From contig NZ_CP040755.1 of the NCBI RefSeq assembly GCF_024585285.1, positions 2,728,001 through 2,792,000 on the forward strand: a stretch of DNA of 64,000 nt, written 5' to 3'. Position numbers and translations under genes: made by a program. Shown here one piece after another: positions 25,871-35,022 of the stretch. Positions within the stretch are counted from its first letter, which is position 1; each line of letters opens with the position of its first letter. Under the pieces are notes generated by a model that made no database searches, was not told the DNA's origin, and worked only from the letters and a program-made list of their open reading frames with translations. The DNA comes from Colwellia sp. M166 (GTDB lineage Bacteria; Pseudomonadota; Gammaproteobacteria; Enterobacterales; Alteromonadaceae).

Positions 25871-26275
25871 TCATTGCGAATGCAGCAATCCGGTTTCATC
25901 ATTTTCAAAGCCATGACAAATATAACCCACTAACTGGCGTTTTTTCTTGGTTATTTGATGAAAGTGTTCAAAGCCAACAGAAAAGGCAAACGGATTGGCG
26001 TTGTAGTCGGCGTATGATTGATCTGCGCCGTTCTTGGCCTCGCGAACACCTGCGGCGAATGAGCTTAAAAAGTCGTCTCGGTTGTTGAGCAGAATAACTG
26101 TTGGGCCATTGCCTCCTTCAACTAATTCTAGTGCGCCTAGCTCAATATACTTGTCAACAACTGTGCTATTGAAAAAACCGCTGTATTGCTCTGTTTCACC
26201 ATCATAGCTAACGGCAGAGTCGTCCGTTGCTTCCATTAAAGAGACAAATAACTCTCTTACTTTTTTCGAAATCAC
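25871..26275 (-). CDS. unknown soluble protein
   Basis: 134 residues from a GTG at 26275, with AAGGAA upstream. Acidic and soluble, no signal peptide or membrane segment. I do not recognise a family. The middle FLSSFAAGVREAKNGADQSY and the end LVGYICHGFENDETGLLHSQ are the more conserved-looking parts. It stands alone between yceH and the M50 protease gene. Hypothetical. Confidence 0.6.
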   Translation of the reverse strand: MISKKVRELFVSLMEATDDSAVSYDGETEQYSGFFNSTVVDKYIELGALELVEGGNGPTVILLNNRDDFLSSFAAGVREAKNGADQSYADYNANPFAFSVGFEHFHQITKKKRQLVGYICHGFENDETGLLHSQ

Positions 26276-26423
26276 ACCTTGTTCCTTTTTACTTACTAGC
26301 GGAGTAGTTTACTACTATTTTCACCAGCACCAGCACCCACAATCACAAGGCTGGCGCTTGCTGCCAGCCATTAATTATCGTCAACTTAGGCCTTAACTAT
26401 ATTTCATCTTGATTAGAGCGCGC

Positions 26424-27521
26424 TTAACTAGCCAATATTTTAAGCGGCAGTGACAAAGCGTCATTAGCTGTTTGGCCAACTAGCCAAATAATGGCACTTA
26501 AACCACCAACCGTAACAACATACCAAATAGCTGATACGATTTGTGCGTAACGATTAAGTGGCAGCAACTGGCTGAGGTGTCGACGTTTATATTCAAAGAA
26601 TATTTCAATGCTACCAATGGCCAATAAAAAGCCTAATAGCGCTAAACCAAAATAATAACTGATATAAATACCTAGCGCTGCTCCTAACGCACAGGCAATT
26701 AAGCCGACTTTAGAATTGATGGAGAAAGCGATACTTTTAAGTACGTGACCACCGTCTAATGGCAATATAGGTAACAAGTTGAATAAATTGAGTAAGGCAT
26801 TAAATACTGCTAAACCGGCCAGTATTTCAATATCGGTCAGCCAATAACCAATTAAACAGGCAATAGACAGTATTAAGCCGAAAAATGGCCCCATAATTGA
26901 AATAACAATGTCTTGCCAGCGAGTATTAATTTTGTCATCGCTTAATGCTAAGCCACCAACAAAGGGAATGAGGTATATACCTTTGGTTTTTAGGCCAAAG
27001 TATTTCATTGCCTTGATGTGACCATATTCATGAAAAACTAAACAAAGAATGAGCGCGATGGCGAATTCGATAGAAAATAACCAACTATAAGCCGCCAAAC
27101 TACCAGCAGCAAACAGCACTTTAATGACTTTGGCACTTTTTAATAGCTTTAAACCTAGGCCTGCCATACCTATGAAGCTAAATTTAATTGGTTGTTTTTC
27201 ACCAACGGTAATTTGACGTTGTTCTATGTCTTTTTCAAGTAGCGTATTGTCGTGTAATAGTTCGTTATTAACTAACAATTGAAATTGCAGTGCAAAAGGT
27301 TGCCATTGCAATGAACCGTTAAGTTCAATGGGTAGCTCGCCTTGCTCACTTTGTAGAGAAAATTTATGTGAAAATACATCACCGTCGGCATTCGCATTAA
27401 TTTGTGAGACACATTGCTCGTCCCAAAACAATTCTTGCCATCCGGCCATTGAACCTTCTAATCGTAATTTTTTGCCTACACACTCTATTTCTAATAATTG
27501 CACTTCATTACCTTTGCTCAC
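26424..27521 (-). CDS. site-2 protease family (M50) membrane metalloprotease
   Basis: 365 residues. About 100 residues of soluble beta-rich N-terminus precede 6-7 hydrophobic helices. The zinc motif HExxH is LVFHEYGHIKAMKYFG and the third ligand is in LPLDGGHVLKSI, as in M50 intramembrane proteases. The family cuts transmembrane segments of membrane-bound regulators or acts on peptide leaders. The extra N-terminal domain is not RseP-like and no PDZ domain is evident, so it is not RseP itself. Divergent from the exported MltA-like protein gene; AAAGG lies before the start. Confidence 0.9.
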   Translation of the reverse strand: MSKGNEVQLLEIECVGKKLRLEGSMAGWQELFWDEQCVSQINANADGDVFSHKFSLQSEQGELPIELNGSLQWQPFALQFQLLVNNELLHDNTLLEKDIEQRQITVGEKQPIKFSFIGMAGLGLKLLKSAKVIKVLFAAGSLAAYSWLFSIEFAIALILCLVFHEYGHIKAMKYFGLKTKGIYLIPFVGGLALSDDKINTRWQDIVISIMGPFFGLILSIACLIGYWLTDIEILAGLAVFNALLNLFNLLPILPLDGGHVLKSIAFSINSKVGLIACALGAALGIYISYYFGLALLGFLLAIGSIEIFFEYKRRHLSQLLPLNRYAQIVSAIWYVVTVGGLSAIIWLVGQTANDALSLPLKILAS

Positions 27522-27681
27522 AAAACCTTGCCCGATTATCGCTATATTTTCTCAGTCAGCAAGGTTTATCGAGAAAAATTTGCGGAAGAGCATTGAAGCA
27601 GGTTTTTTGATAATGACAGTAGCGCAGGTTTGGTGATTGTCATACCATGGAGCCATATTCAGTGTTGTGACTCTATTTATT

Positions 27682-28806
27682 ATGCGCATTTTACTCCCTT
27701 TTTTAGTTTTTTTCGTTGCCAGCTCTCAGAGTTTTGCTGACAGCCCCGTTCGATTTTTTAATCTCGATAAAGCACCAAACCTAGCTAACATGACTGATTT
27801 TAAAGCCAGTGCCTTGTGTGATGTTGCTGATGAAACACAGCGTTATTTAACGCAATTTTCAGCTGACAAGTTTGCCGTGCATGCTGGGACAGTATTTGAC
27901 GAGAGTGTAACGCTAATTAAGGTCAAAAAAACTTTAGCGTTTATTTGTCAAACTTACCGAGAAGATGTACGAGCAAAACGCCATAGCCGCTTACATGATA
28001 AGCAGTTTTTAATTGATAATTTTGATTTTTACCGTTGGACACCGGATATCAAAACCGCTCAAGAAATTGCCATTAAAAGTACCAATGCTAACAAGTCTCG
28101 CATGTTGAATACCATACCAAGTGATAAGATATTTTTAACCAAATATTACACTAAGTTGTTAACGGCTAGTGCAGTTAAAACTCCGCGCTATAATCAGGCT
28201 CTTTATGCTTTACCTTATGATGAATTGGCCTTGACCTTAGAGGAAGCTAATGATGATTTGTCGCTCACGCGTCATAAATATACCCGGCAAGATATTATTG
28301 CCGGTATGCTAGAAGAAAAAAAATTAGCTAAGCCGTTGATATGGTTAACCGAAGAAGCTTTACATGATGTGTTATTACAAGGCACAGGTGTTGTTGAAGT
28401 TGATGGTGTTCGACGTTATTTCAATGTGCATCGTAATAATGGTATTGCTTATGATTATGCTATAGGTAAACGTGAACAAGCGCGCTATTGGTATTTTTCT
28501 GAAGTGCCGAGCATTATGGGCTATGGTGAAACACTTGACAGTAAAATTGCTATCTCGCCACAGGTATCTTTTGCGGGTAATGTTGCTGAACTAGGTTTAG
28601 GTAAGTTATTTATGGTGACTTATACATCGGAAAATGAAAATGTTTCACGTTTGGGTGTACTTTCTGATCAGGGTGGCGCATTTGATAACAACCTATTTCA
28701 ACTCGACTTATTAGTCGATAGCTATTACGGTTGGCAAGACTATTATAAAGCGAATAAGCACTTACCTGATTATGCCAATGCTTGGTTGATGTTAGTGAGG
28801 CAGTAA
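27682..28806 (+). CDS. exported MltA-like (3D domain) protein, putative
   Basis: 374 residues from the ATG at 27682, which begins a signal peptide MRILLPFLVFFVASSQSFA; the frame opens earlier at a TTG (27637). The stretch LLQGTGVVEVDGVRRYFNVH followed by a MGYGETLDSKIAIS-like end resembles the MltA barrel and 3D domain of membrane-bound lytic murein transglycosylase A. Identity is too low by eye to be certain that it is active. If so it would trim peptidoglycan in the periplasm. No lipobox cysteine follows the signal peptide, unlike MltA itself. Confidence 0.6.
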   Translation: MRILLPFLVFFVASSQSFADSPVRFFNLDKAPNLANMTDFKASALCDVADETQRYLTQFSADKFAVHAGTVFDESVTLIKVKKTLAFICQTYREDVRAKRHSRLHDKQFLIDNFDFYRWTPDIKTAQEIAIKSTNANKSRMLNTIPSDKIFLTKYYTKLLTASAVKTPRYNQALYALPYDELALTLEEANDDLSLTRHKYTRQDIIAGMLEEKKLAKPLIWLTEEALHDVLLQGTGVVEVDGVRRYFNVHRNNGIAYDYAIGKREQARYWYFSEVPSIMGYGETLDSKIAISPQVSFAGNVAELGLGKLFMVTYTSENENVSRLGVLSDQGGAFDNNLFQLDLLVDSYYGWQDYYKANKHLPDYANAWLMLVRQ

Positions 28807-28833
28807 CGCAAGCTTGATTACAATTAAATTAGC

Positions 28834-30738
28834 TTAGGCAACATGGCTGGTTAATGGTTTTTCAGGCTTTTGTTGCACTGTGTTGCTAACGGTCGGCTGA
28901 TAGTCCAGTGGGGCAGCGATCAGTAATTGACGAATTTTAGTTTCATCTTCATCGCGCATCGCATCTTTTAGTTGCGCAATGATTTTAGCGACATCACTAT
29001 AATGTAATGAACGTTCATTGGCGGTGAGAATACGTTGGTGTTGAGTTTTCTTGGCATTATCGTCAATCAGTAATTCTTCAAAAAGTTTTTCACCCGGCCG
29101 CAAGCCGCTGAACTGTATAGCAATATCACCATTGGGGTTTTGCTGATCTTTAATGGTTAAGCCCATTAAGTGTGTCATTTTATAGGCTAAGTCGACTATT
29201 TTTACCGGATTGCCCATGTCGAGCACAAAAACATCACCACCCGTACCCATAGCTCCTGCTTGAATAACGAGCTGCGCGGCTTCAGGAATGGTCATAAAAT
29301 AACGAATAATATCGGGATGGGTAATGGTAATAGGGCCACCGCGTTTAATTTGTTTTTTAAATAAAGGCACTACTGAGCCTGATGAGCCTAGCACGTTACC
29401 AAAACGCACCATGACAAAACGTGTGTGATGATCTTTTTTTGCTAAACCCTGTAGCACTAACTCGGCTAAACGCTTAGTTGCGCCCATGACATTAGTCGGT
29501 CTTACGGCTTTGTCAGTAGAAATCAGCACAAAGGTTTCCACTTTACAGTAGATAGCCGCTTGTGCTATTTCGTAGGTGCCGAAAACATTATTCGTGACGC
29601 CGGCGATAACATTATTCTCTACCATAGGTACGTGCTTGTATGCTGCAGCATGATAGATAGTTTGTACGCGGTGCTTGCGAAGAATATGGCTCATTAACAT
29701 GCCATTTTGCACATTACCGATCAAAGCTTCAACGCTAAGAGGGTTGGTTGTTTCTTGTAAAGTTTCACTAAGTTCTTGATGAATTTCATAAAGCTGTGCC
29801 TCGCTAACATCAAGCAGTATGAGTTTTTGTGGTTTGTTCAATACTATTTGTCGGCAGAGCTCTTTACCTATGGAGCCACCAGCACCAGAAACCAGCACAA
29901 TTTTATCGCTAATATTGGCGCTGAGTAACTCAGCTATCGGCTCTACAGGCTTACGGCCAAGTAATTCATCAACCGAAACCTCTCTTAATTCATCAATGCT
30001 ACGTTTACCGGACACAATATCCGACATATCGGGTACTATTAATAGCTCAAGCGCATAAGGTTCAATATGTGCCACAACTTGTTTCAAGCGAATAGGGTCA
30101 ACTTGTGGAATGGCAATCAATACTTTGAATTGGCCATATTTTTTAATCAGCTTGTCGATATTTTTATGGGAATATATTTTCAGTCCCAACACTTTGCGAT
30201 CAACATAATGCTTTTTTTCATCTATGAATGCCAACGGTTGATATTTTCTTCCTTGCGATAAGGCGTGCACGAGTTGCCTGCCAGCACTACTTGCACCATA
30301 AATAACCACACCTTCACGTTCGTCAAACCAACGCTTTTTCGACACTAAACTCACTAAAGTTCTCGCACCTGCAATTTGCAGGCTGGCAAGTACTAAAAAT
30401 ACAATAGGCACAGATCTAGGAACGAAAGCATCGATTAAAAAGCTGGTTAAATAGAAAATAATACTGGCAATGACTAGTAATAATTGGATCTTCAGAAAGG
30501 CTTTAGCGTTGAAAAAACGCACGACAGAATTATAAACATCAAAGCTATAAAATAGCACTAATGTTGAACTGACTACGGTGATAAATGCGATATTTTCTTG
30601 CCAAGAAATTTCAACACTATCAACGCCTAAGCGAATAATGTAGGCAAGGTAAAAAGCGATGCTAAGAGCTAACAGGTCGTAAGCCAGTGCTAAAATCAGC
30701 TTCACTGAACCTGGGATTAAATCAATAGGTCTAACCAT
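28834..30738 (-). CDS. UDP-GlcNAc 4,6-dehydratase, CapD/PglF/WbpM family
   Basis: 634 residues: four or five N-terminal membrane helices, a first Rossmann-like domain (VVIYGASSAGRQLVHAL), then the catalytic SDR domain (VLVSGAGGSIGKELCRQIV). Typical conserved parts are TIYHAAAYKHVPMVE, STDKAVRPTNVMGATKRLAE and FSGLRPGEKLFEELL. It makes UDP-4-keto-6-deoxy-sugar from UDP-GlcNAc at the inner membrane, the first step to bacillosamine-type sugars. It is last in the minus-strand set with the aminotransferase, acetyltransferase and sugar transferase, which matches PglF. AAGGTA precedes the ATG. It could equally be named WbpM. Confidence 0.93.
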   Translation of the reverse strand: MVRPIDLIPGSVKLILALAYDLLALSIAFYLAYIIRLGVDSVEISWQENIAFITVVSSTLVLFYSFDVYNSVVRFFNAKAFLKIQLLLVIASIIFYLTSFLIDAFVPRSVPIVFLVLASLQIAGARTLVSLVSKKRWFDEREGVVIYGASSAGRQLVHALSQGRKYQPLAFIDEKKHYVDRKVLGLKIYSHKNIDKLIKKYGQFKVLIAIPQVDPIRLKQVVAHIEPYALELLIVPDMSDIVSGKRSIDELREVSVDELLGRKPVEPIAELLSANISDKIVLVSGAGGSIGKELCRQIVLNKPQKLILLDVSEAQLYEIHQELSETLQETTNPLSVEALIGNVQNGMLMSHILRKHRVQTIYHAAAYKHVPMVENNVIAGVTNNVFGTYEIAQAAIYCKVETFVLISTDKAVRPTNVMGATKRLAELVLQGLAKKDHHTRFVMVRFGNVLGSSGSVVPLFKKQIKRGGPITITHPDIIRYFMTIPEAAQLVIQAGAMGTGGDVFVLDMGNPVKIVDLAYKMTHLMGLTIKDQQNPNGDIAIQFSGLRPGEKLFEELLIDDNAKKTQHQRILTANERSLHYSDVAKIIAQLKDAMRDEDETKIRQLLIAAPLDYQPTVSNTVQQKPEKPLTSHVA

Positions 30739-30875
30739 GAAAATATACCTTACAACACGCCGTTTTAATGCAAAACTGCAATAACGATCTTTGAACAGTA
30801 TTCTTGCAACATATTGTTACATTGTCATTGTTTAATTGTAAGATTTAGGTAAATACTTTTCAGTAAAATACAGCT

Positions 30876-32057
30876 TTAACCTTTGTTATCAATGATATCA
30901 AACGCTTGAGTGAGCCCTTGGCACATTGTATTCATTTCATTGTTAGTAAGCGTTGGGTGCACTAAAAACATTAAACTTGTACTACCTAAGGTTTGAGCAT
31001 TTTTTAAATCTACTTTAGGCCGTAAATTGGTTCGTTCGAAAGCCTTTTCTTTATAGACTTCTGAACAACTACCAGAATAACAAGGTATATTATGCTGATG
31101 AATGATATTGATGATATCGTCTCGAGAGACATCAGTAGGTAATTTTTCAGCATCAACAAAAACATAACACTTGTAATAGGCGTGCACGATATAATCGGGT
31201 ACCGTTGGGACAATTAACCAAGGGTATTGTCGACAAACTTGAAAGATCCTCTCAGCATTTTCATTACGCAGCTTGGTCCAATTAGCCATACGCTTAAGTT
31301 GAATACGACCAATAGCTGATTGCATTTCAGTAAGACGCCAATTAGTGCCAAAGCTTTCATGTAGCCAACGATAACCTGGGGGGTGTTCTTGCTCATACAC
31401 GGCAGCATAAGATTTACCATGATCTTTAAAAGCCCAGGCTTTACGCCATAAGTTTTCATTATTAGTGGTTAACATGCCACCTTCACCACCTGTGGTCATT
31501 ATTTTATCTTGGCAAAATGACCAAGCACCGATATGACCAATACTGCCGACGGAGCGGCCTTTGTATTTAGTGCCGTGCGCTTGAGCGCAATCTTCGATAA
31601 CATAAAGATTTTCTGCTTTAGCTAGCGTCATAATGTCGTCCATTTCACACGGCCAACCCGATAAATGTACACAGATAATGGCTTTAGTTTTTTTTGTTAA
31701 TACTGCTTTAATGGTCTTAGCGCTGATATTTTGGCTATCAAGTTCGACATCGGCAAAAACCGGTGTTGCACCAGCATTGATAATGCTACTGATGGAAGCA
31801 ATAAAAGTTCTCGAGGTGACAATAACTTCATCACCACTGCCTAGCTCTAAAGCATGTAGGGCTAAATCTAAAGCTAATGTGCCATTAGCGAGTGCAATGG
31901 CATATTGGCTATCAGTGTAGCTAGCAAATTCTTTTTCAAAATCACGACCTTGTTGTCCGGTCCAGTAATTAACTTTATTTGATTGTAATACTTGGCTAAC
32001 GGCGGAAATTTCTTCTTCACTAAAGCTTGGCCATGGTGAAAATTGGGTATTAAGCAC
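30876..32057 (-). CDS. DegT/DnrJ/EryC1/StrS aminotransferase (PglE-like)
   Basis: 393 residues starting at GTG 32057 with AGGA six bases before. PLP-dependent sugar aminotransferase: Schiff-base lysine K185 in SFCQDKIMTTGGEGGML, cofactor aspartate in YVIEDCAQAHGTKYKG. It would aminate the 4-keto sugar made by the CapD-type dehydratase, giving UDP-4-amino-4,6-dideoxy-GlcNAc as PglE does. It lies between the dehydratase and acetyltransferase genes on the same strand. The exact 4-amino stereochemistry cannot be read from sequence. Confidence 0.92.
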   Translation of the reverse strand: MLNTQFSPWPSFSEEEISAVSQVLQSNKVNYWTGQQGRDFEKEFASYTDSQYAIALANGTLALDLALHALELGSGDEVIVTSRTFIASISSIINAGATPVFADVELDSQNISAKTIKAVLTKKTKAIICVHLSGWPCEMDDIMTLAKAENLYVIEDCAQAHGTKYKGRSVGSIGHIGAWSFCQDKIMTTGGEGGMLTTNNENLWRKAWAFKDHGKSYAAVYEQEHPPGYRWLHESFGTNWRLTEMQSAIGRIQLKRMANWTKLRNENAERIFQVCRQYPWLIVPTVPDYIVHAYYKCYVFVDAEKLPTDVSRDDIINIIHQHNIPCYSGSCSEVYKEKAFERTNLRPKVDLKNAQTLGSTSLMFLVHPTLTNNEMNTMCQGLTQAFDIIDNKG

Positions 32058-32074
32058 GGGCGATCCTGTAAATG

Positions 32075-32713
32075 TTAAATAAGCGAACGAGTAGGTTGGG
32101 CAGGAACACCCAAATAAAGTGTATTACTTTGGGTTGCGCGCGTGATCACAGCACCGGCACCCGATTGAGTATTTTCAGCAATGGTGATGTATTCAACCAC
32201 TGAGCTGCCAATGCCTAACCAAGACCGTTTGCCGACATTGACTCCACCAGCGATATTGACGCCCGGAGCAATATGACAATAAGCTTGAATATGGCAGTCG
32301 TGATCTATGGTGGCAGCGGTATTAATTATACAACCCTCATCGATACGGGCACCAACATTAACGACGGCATTGGCAAAAATAACCACGCCTTGAGCTATAT
32401 CACAATGGCTGCTGACAAAAGCGGTTGGGTGAATAAGTGTGGCAATATAGCTTTCGGTGGCAAATAATCGTTGTAATAAGCTTTCCCGTAATGCATTGCT
32501 GCCTACGGCAACGATAAAATCAGCATTATCACTATGCTCAGTCCAACTATCTATCGGGCCAACTATTGGCCAGTGGCGATTGTTTTTACGTGTCGAAAAA
32601 CAATCATCGAGAAATATAATTTCATGATAAACTGCCGTGCTTTCTGCACAATCCGCTACGACACGACCGTGACCACCAGCACCTATAATCACTAAGGTTT
32701 TATGTTTGTTCAT
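32075..32713 (-). CDS. NeuD/PglD-family sugar acetyltransferase
   Basis: 212 residues. The N-terminal nucleotide-sugar-binding fold is LVIIGAGGHGRVVADCAEST. The C-terminal left-handed beta helix has hexapeptide repeats (GVVIFANAVVNVGARIDEGC, INTAATIDHDCHIQAYCHIA) and the catalytic histidine in DHDCHI. As PglD does, it would acetylate the 4-amino group with acetyl-CoA to give the N,N'-diacetyl sugar nucleotide. The start ATG overlaps the stop of the sugar transferase (ATGA), and the aminotransferase gene follows in 17 bp. Confidence 0.92.
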   Translation of the reverse strand: MNKHKTLVIIGAGGHGRVVADCAESTAVYHEIIFLDDCFSTRKNNRHWPIVGPIDSWTEHSDNADFIVAVGSNALRESLLQRLFATESYIATLIHPTAFVSSHCDIAQGVVIFANAVVNVGARIDEGCIINTAATIDHDCHIQAYCHIAPGVNIAGGVNVGKRSWLGIGSSVVEYITIAENTQSGAGAVITRATQSNTLYLGVPAQPTRSLI

Positions 32714-33312
32714 TGTTGGCCTGTAAATTTGCTCATTGTAACTTCGCCATCGGCGTTGATATCAGCTTGTGAAAATACTTTTTTAACCGTAAGCAAGATA
32801 ATTTTTATATCTAGCCACAGCGATTGATTATCAATATACCAAACATCGAGTTTAAACTTATCTGACCAACTAATGGCATTACGACCATTAACTTGTGCCC
32901 AGCCAGTAATGCCTGGCTTTGCATCATGCCTTCTTGCTTGCTGTTTGGAATACAAAGGTAAATATTCAACTAACAAAGGTCTTGGTCCGACTAAACTCAT
33001 GTCACCTTTTAACACCGACCACAGACCTGGAAGTTCATCTAAACTTGAGTTTCTTAACCTTATACCAAATTCGGTTAAGCGTTCATGATCAGGTAACACA
33101 TTGTCATGCTCATCTTGTACATCGCGCATTGAACGAAACTTTTTCATGGTAAAAATTTTGCCATGCAAACCGGGGCGCTGTTGGCTAAAAATAACCGGAG
33201 TGCCGATGTTTTTTGCCACTTTACGCGCGATGATAAAATAAATTGGCGAGAGTATGAGTAGCGCGAGTGAAGCAGCCAAAATATCAATGATACGTTTGAT
33301 GAATTTATACAT
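32710..33312 (-). CDS. bacterial sugar transferase (PglC-like phosphoglycosyl transferase)
   Basis: 200 residues from ATG 33312 (MYKFIKRIIDILAASLALLI), which places the reentrant membrane helix at the very N-terminus as in PglC. The longer frame from 33375 adds 21 non-typical residues. Conserved: FSQQRPGLHGKIFTMKKFRS, the catalytic D/E pair region SLDELPGLWSVLKGDMSLVG, RPLLVEYLPLY and KPGITGWAQVNGRN. It moves phospho-sugar (here probably diacetylbacillosamine-phosphate) to undecaprenyl phosphate, starting the glycan unit on the cytoplasmic face. First gene of the minus-strand set. Confidence 0.93.
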   Translation of the reverse strand: MYKFIKRIIDILAASLALLILSPIYFIIARKVAKNIGTPVIFSQQRPGLHGKIFTMKKFRSMRDVQDEHDNVLPDHERLTEFGIRLRNSSLDELPGLWSVLKGDMSLVGPRPLLVEYLPLYSKQQARRHDAKPGITGWAQVNGRNAISWSDKFKLDVWYIDNQSLWLDIKIILLTVKKVFSQADINADGEVTMSKFTGQQ

Positions 33313-33438
33313 AATAAGTCGTTTGCATTCAGAAAATTGAAAGCTGTAGTTTTCCGTTTTCGCTTTATTTTCCAATATAACAGGAGTAAATTGAACAATA
33401 CAATAATAACAAATTGATTTTCATATCTAAGCCTCCTT

Positions 33439-33870
33439 ATGCATGCTGTCGTTCGCCTTTATTATTTATCTCGTTGGTGCTATCTAAAAAAAATTCCTCT
33501 TTTACCTAAGCTCATTCATTACTTTATACGTATTGTATTTGCTTGTGATGTGAAATATACCGCTGATATCGGTGAAAATGTTGGTTTTTTTCATAATGGT
33601 TTAGGTGTTGTTATTCACAAGCACGCTAAGATCGGTGCTGGTACTTGTTTATATCAAAACGTTACTATTGGCGGTAACGGTAAGCCGACGGCTGAAAATG
33701 GTATTCCTGTTATAGGTAAAAATGTCTTTATTGGCGCTGGGGCTGTAATATTGGGCCCTGTGACTATCGGTGATAATGCCCGTATCGGTGCAAACTCTGT
33801 GGTGTTAAGTGACGTTGCAGCAAACACTACAGTCGTAGGCTCTCCGGCTAAGTTAATCAACAAAGGTTAA
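33439..33870 (+). CDS. serine acetyltransferase-like hexapeptide transferase
   Basis: 143 residues. Short helical N-terminus, then a left-handed beta helix: DIGENVGFFHNGLGVVIHKH, KIGAGTCLYQNVTIGGNG, PVIGKNVFIGAGAVILGPVT, NARIGANSVV. It resembles the CysE-like acetyltransferases of polysaccharide loci (WcaB, EpsH type) rather than housekeeping CysE, which is about 270 residues. It would O-acetylate a sugar of the glycan. It starts the plus-strand half of the locus, divergent from the sugar transferase, with six bases to the next gene. No good ribosome-binding site is seen. Confidence 0.85.
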   Translation: MHAVVRLYYLSRWCYLKKIPLLPKLIHYFIRIVFACDVKYTADIGENVGFFHNGLGVVIHKHAKIGAGTCLYQNVTIGGNGKPTAENGIPVIGKNVFIGAGAVILGPVTIGDNARIGANSVVLSDVAANTTVVGSPAKLINKG

Positions 33871-33876
33871 TATAAT

Positions 33877-35022
33877 ATGTTGAATGAGTCTATGCCAAAG
33901 CGTGTACTGCACGTCTTTATGAACTTGAATCTTGGTGGTGCAGAAAGCCGCATTATGGATTTATTTCGCAGCCAAAATACGGATATTTTAGTTAATGACT
34001 TTGTTATTATGACTAAAGAGCATTGCTACTTTGTGGATGAAGTGTTGGGTCGCGGTGGTAAAATTCATGTTATTGATAGTCCGCGTGAGGGCTTGTTAAA
34101 AAATCTTTGGCAGTTGTATCGATTATTGCGGAAAAAGCCCAAGTACACAGCTATTCATGCGCATACTTCCTATTATTCTGGTTTGTGTGTCTTTATTGCT
34201 TTTCTAGCGGGTATCTCAGCGCGAATAACCCATGCACGAAATACCAGTACTGGAGTGAACAATTTATCAACGCGATTTATGTTGTCACTTGGTCGAGCAT
34301 TATGTGTTATTTTTGCCACACATCGTTTTGCGATCTCAAAGGCTGCTGGAAAGTTTTTATATGGCAGCGCTTCAAATGGCACAGTAGCTAATTTTGATGT
34401 GATTCCCAATGCTTTTGATTTTCACAGTATTAGACATCAGCAAAGCATTACTCAAGAAGATAAAATAAAATATCAGCTTGATCCTCAAGTACTGAATATT
34501 GTCTGTGTCGGTCGTTTTTATGCGGTTAAAAATCATCGTTTTTTATTAGATACGGTTCGTTGTTTAGCTAACCGCCGCAGTAACTTCTGTTTGCATTTAA
34601 TTGGCGATGGTGAATTACATACCGCCTTGCAGGAGCAAGTAAAGCGCTTAGGCTTAGCAGGCAAGGTGAGGTTCTGGGGCAAAAGATCAGATGTAGCTCA
34701 GCTATTGGCGTTATTTGATGTCATGGTGATGACTTCTGTTAGCGAAGGCTTAGGTGTTGCTGCTTTAGAAGCGCAAGCTGCTGGACTGCCATGTCTACTG
34801 TCTACAGGTATTCCCGAAGAAGCTGATATTGGTGTCGGCCTTTGTCAGTACTTAGCGCTGAATGTAGGCCATGAAGTGTGGAGTGATGCAATAGAGCAAC
34901 AAGCCTTAGTCGCCAGTGTTAGTAAAGTTGATATTGATCTACAATTTGAACAGCGTGGTTACTGTTTATCTACCACTCGCCAACGCTATTTAGATGCTTA
35001 TTTACATCATGAAAAAAATTAG
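33877..35022 (+). CDS. glycosyltransferase family 4 (EpsF-like)
   Basis: 381 residues. GT-B fold. The N-terminal motif VLHVFMNLNLGGAESRIMDL is typical of EpsF-type GT4 enzymes. The C-terminal nucleotide-sugar site includes IVCVGRFYAVKNHRFLL and the EX7E region MTSVSEGLGVAALEAQAAGL. It adds a sugar to the lipid-linked unit at the inner membrane. AAAGG lies upstream; an internal ATG at 33892 (MPKRVLHVF) is the alternative start. The end overlaps the next gene by about 14 bases. Confidence 0.92.
   Translation: MLNESMPKRVLHVFMNLNLGGAESRIMDLFRSQNTDILVNDFVIMTKEHCYFVDEVLGRGGKIHVIDSPREGLLKNLWQLYRLLRKKPKYTAIHAHTSYYSGLCVFIAFLAGISARITHARNTSTGVNNLSTRFMLSLGRALCVIFATHRFAISKAAGKFLYGSASNGTVANFDVIPNAFDFHSIRHQQSITQEDKIKYQLDPQVLNIVCVGRFYAVKNHRFLLDTVRCLANRRSNFCLHLIGDGELHTALQEQVKRLGLAGKVRFWGKRSDVAQLLALFDVMVMTSVSEGLGVAALEAQAAGLPCLLSTGIPEEADIGVGLCQYLALNVGHEVWSDAIEQQALVASVSKVDIDLQFEQRGYCLSTTRQRYLDAYLHHEKN

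Noticed and set aside
31010..31459. Two open frames inside the aminotransferase gene
   Set aside because: They are alternative frames of a well-supported PLP enzyme and have no protein-like features.
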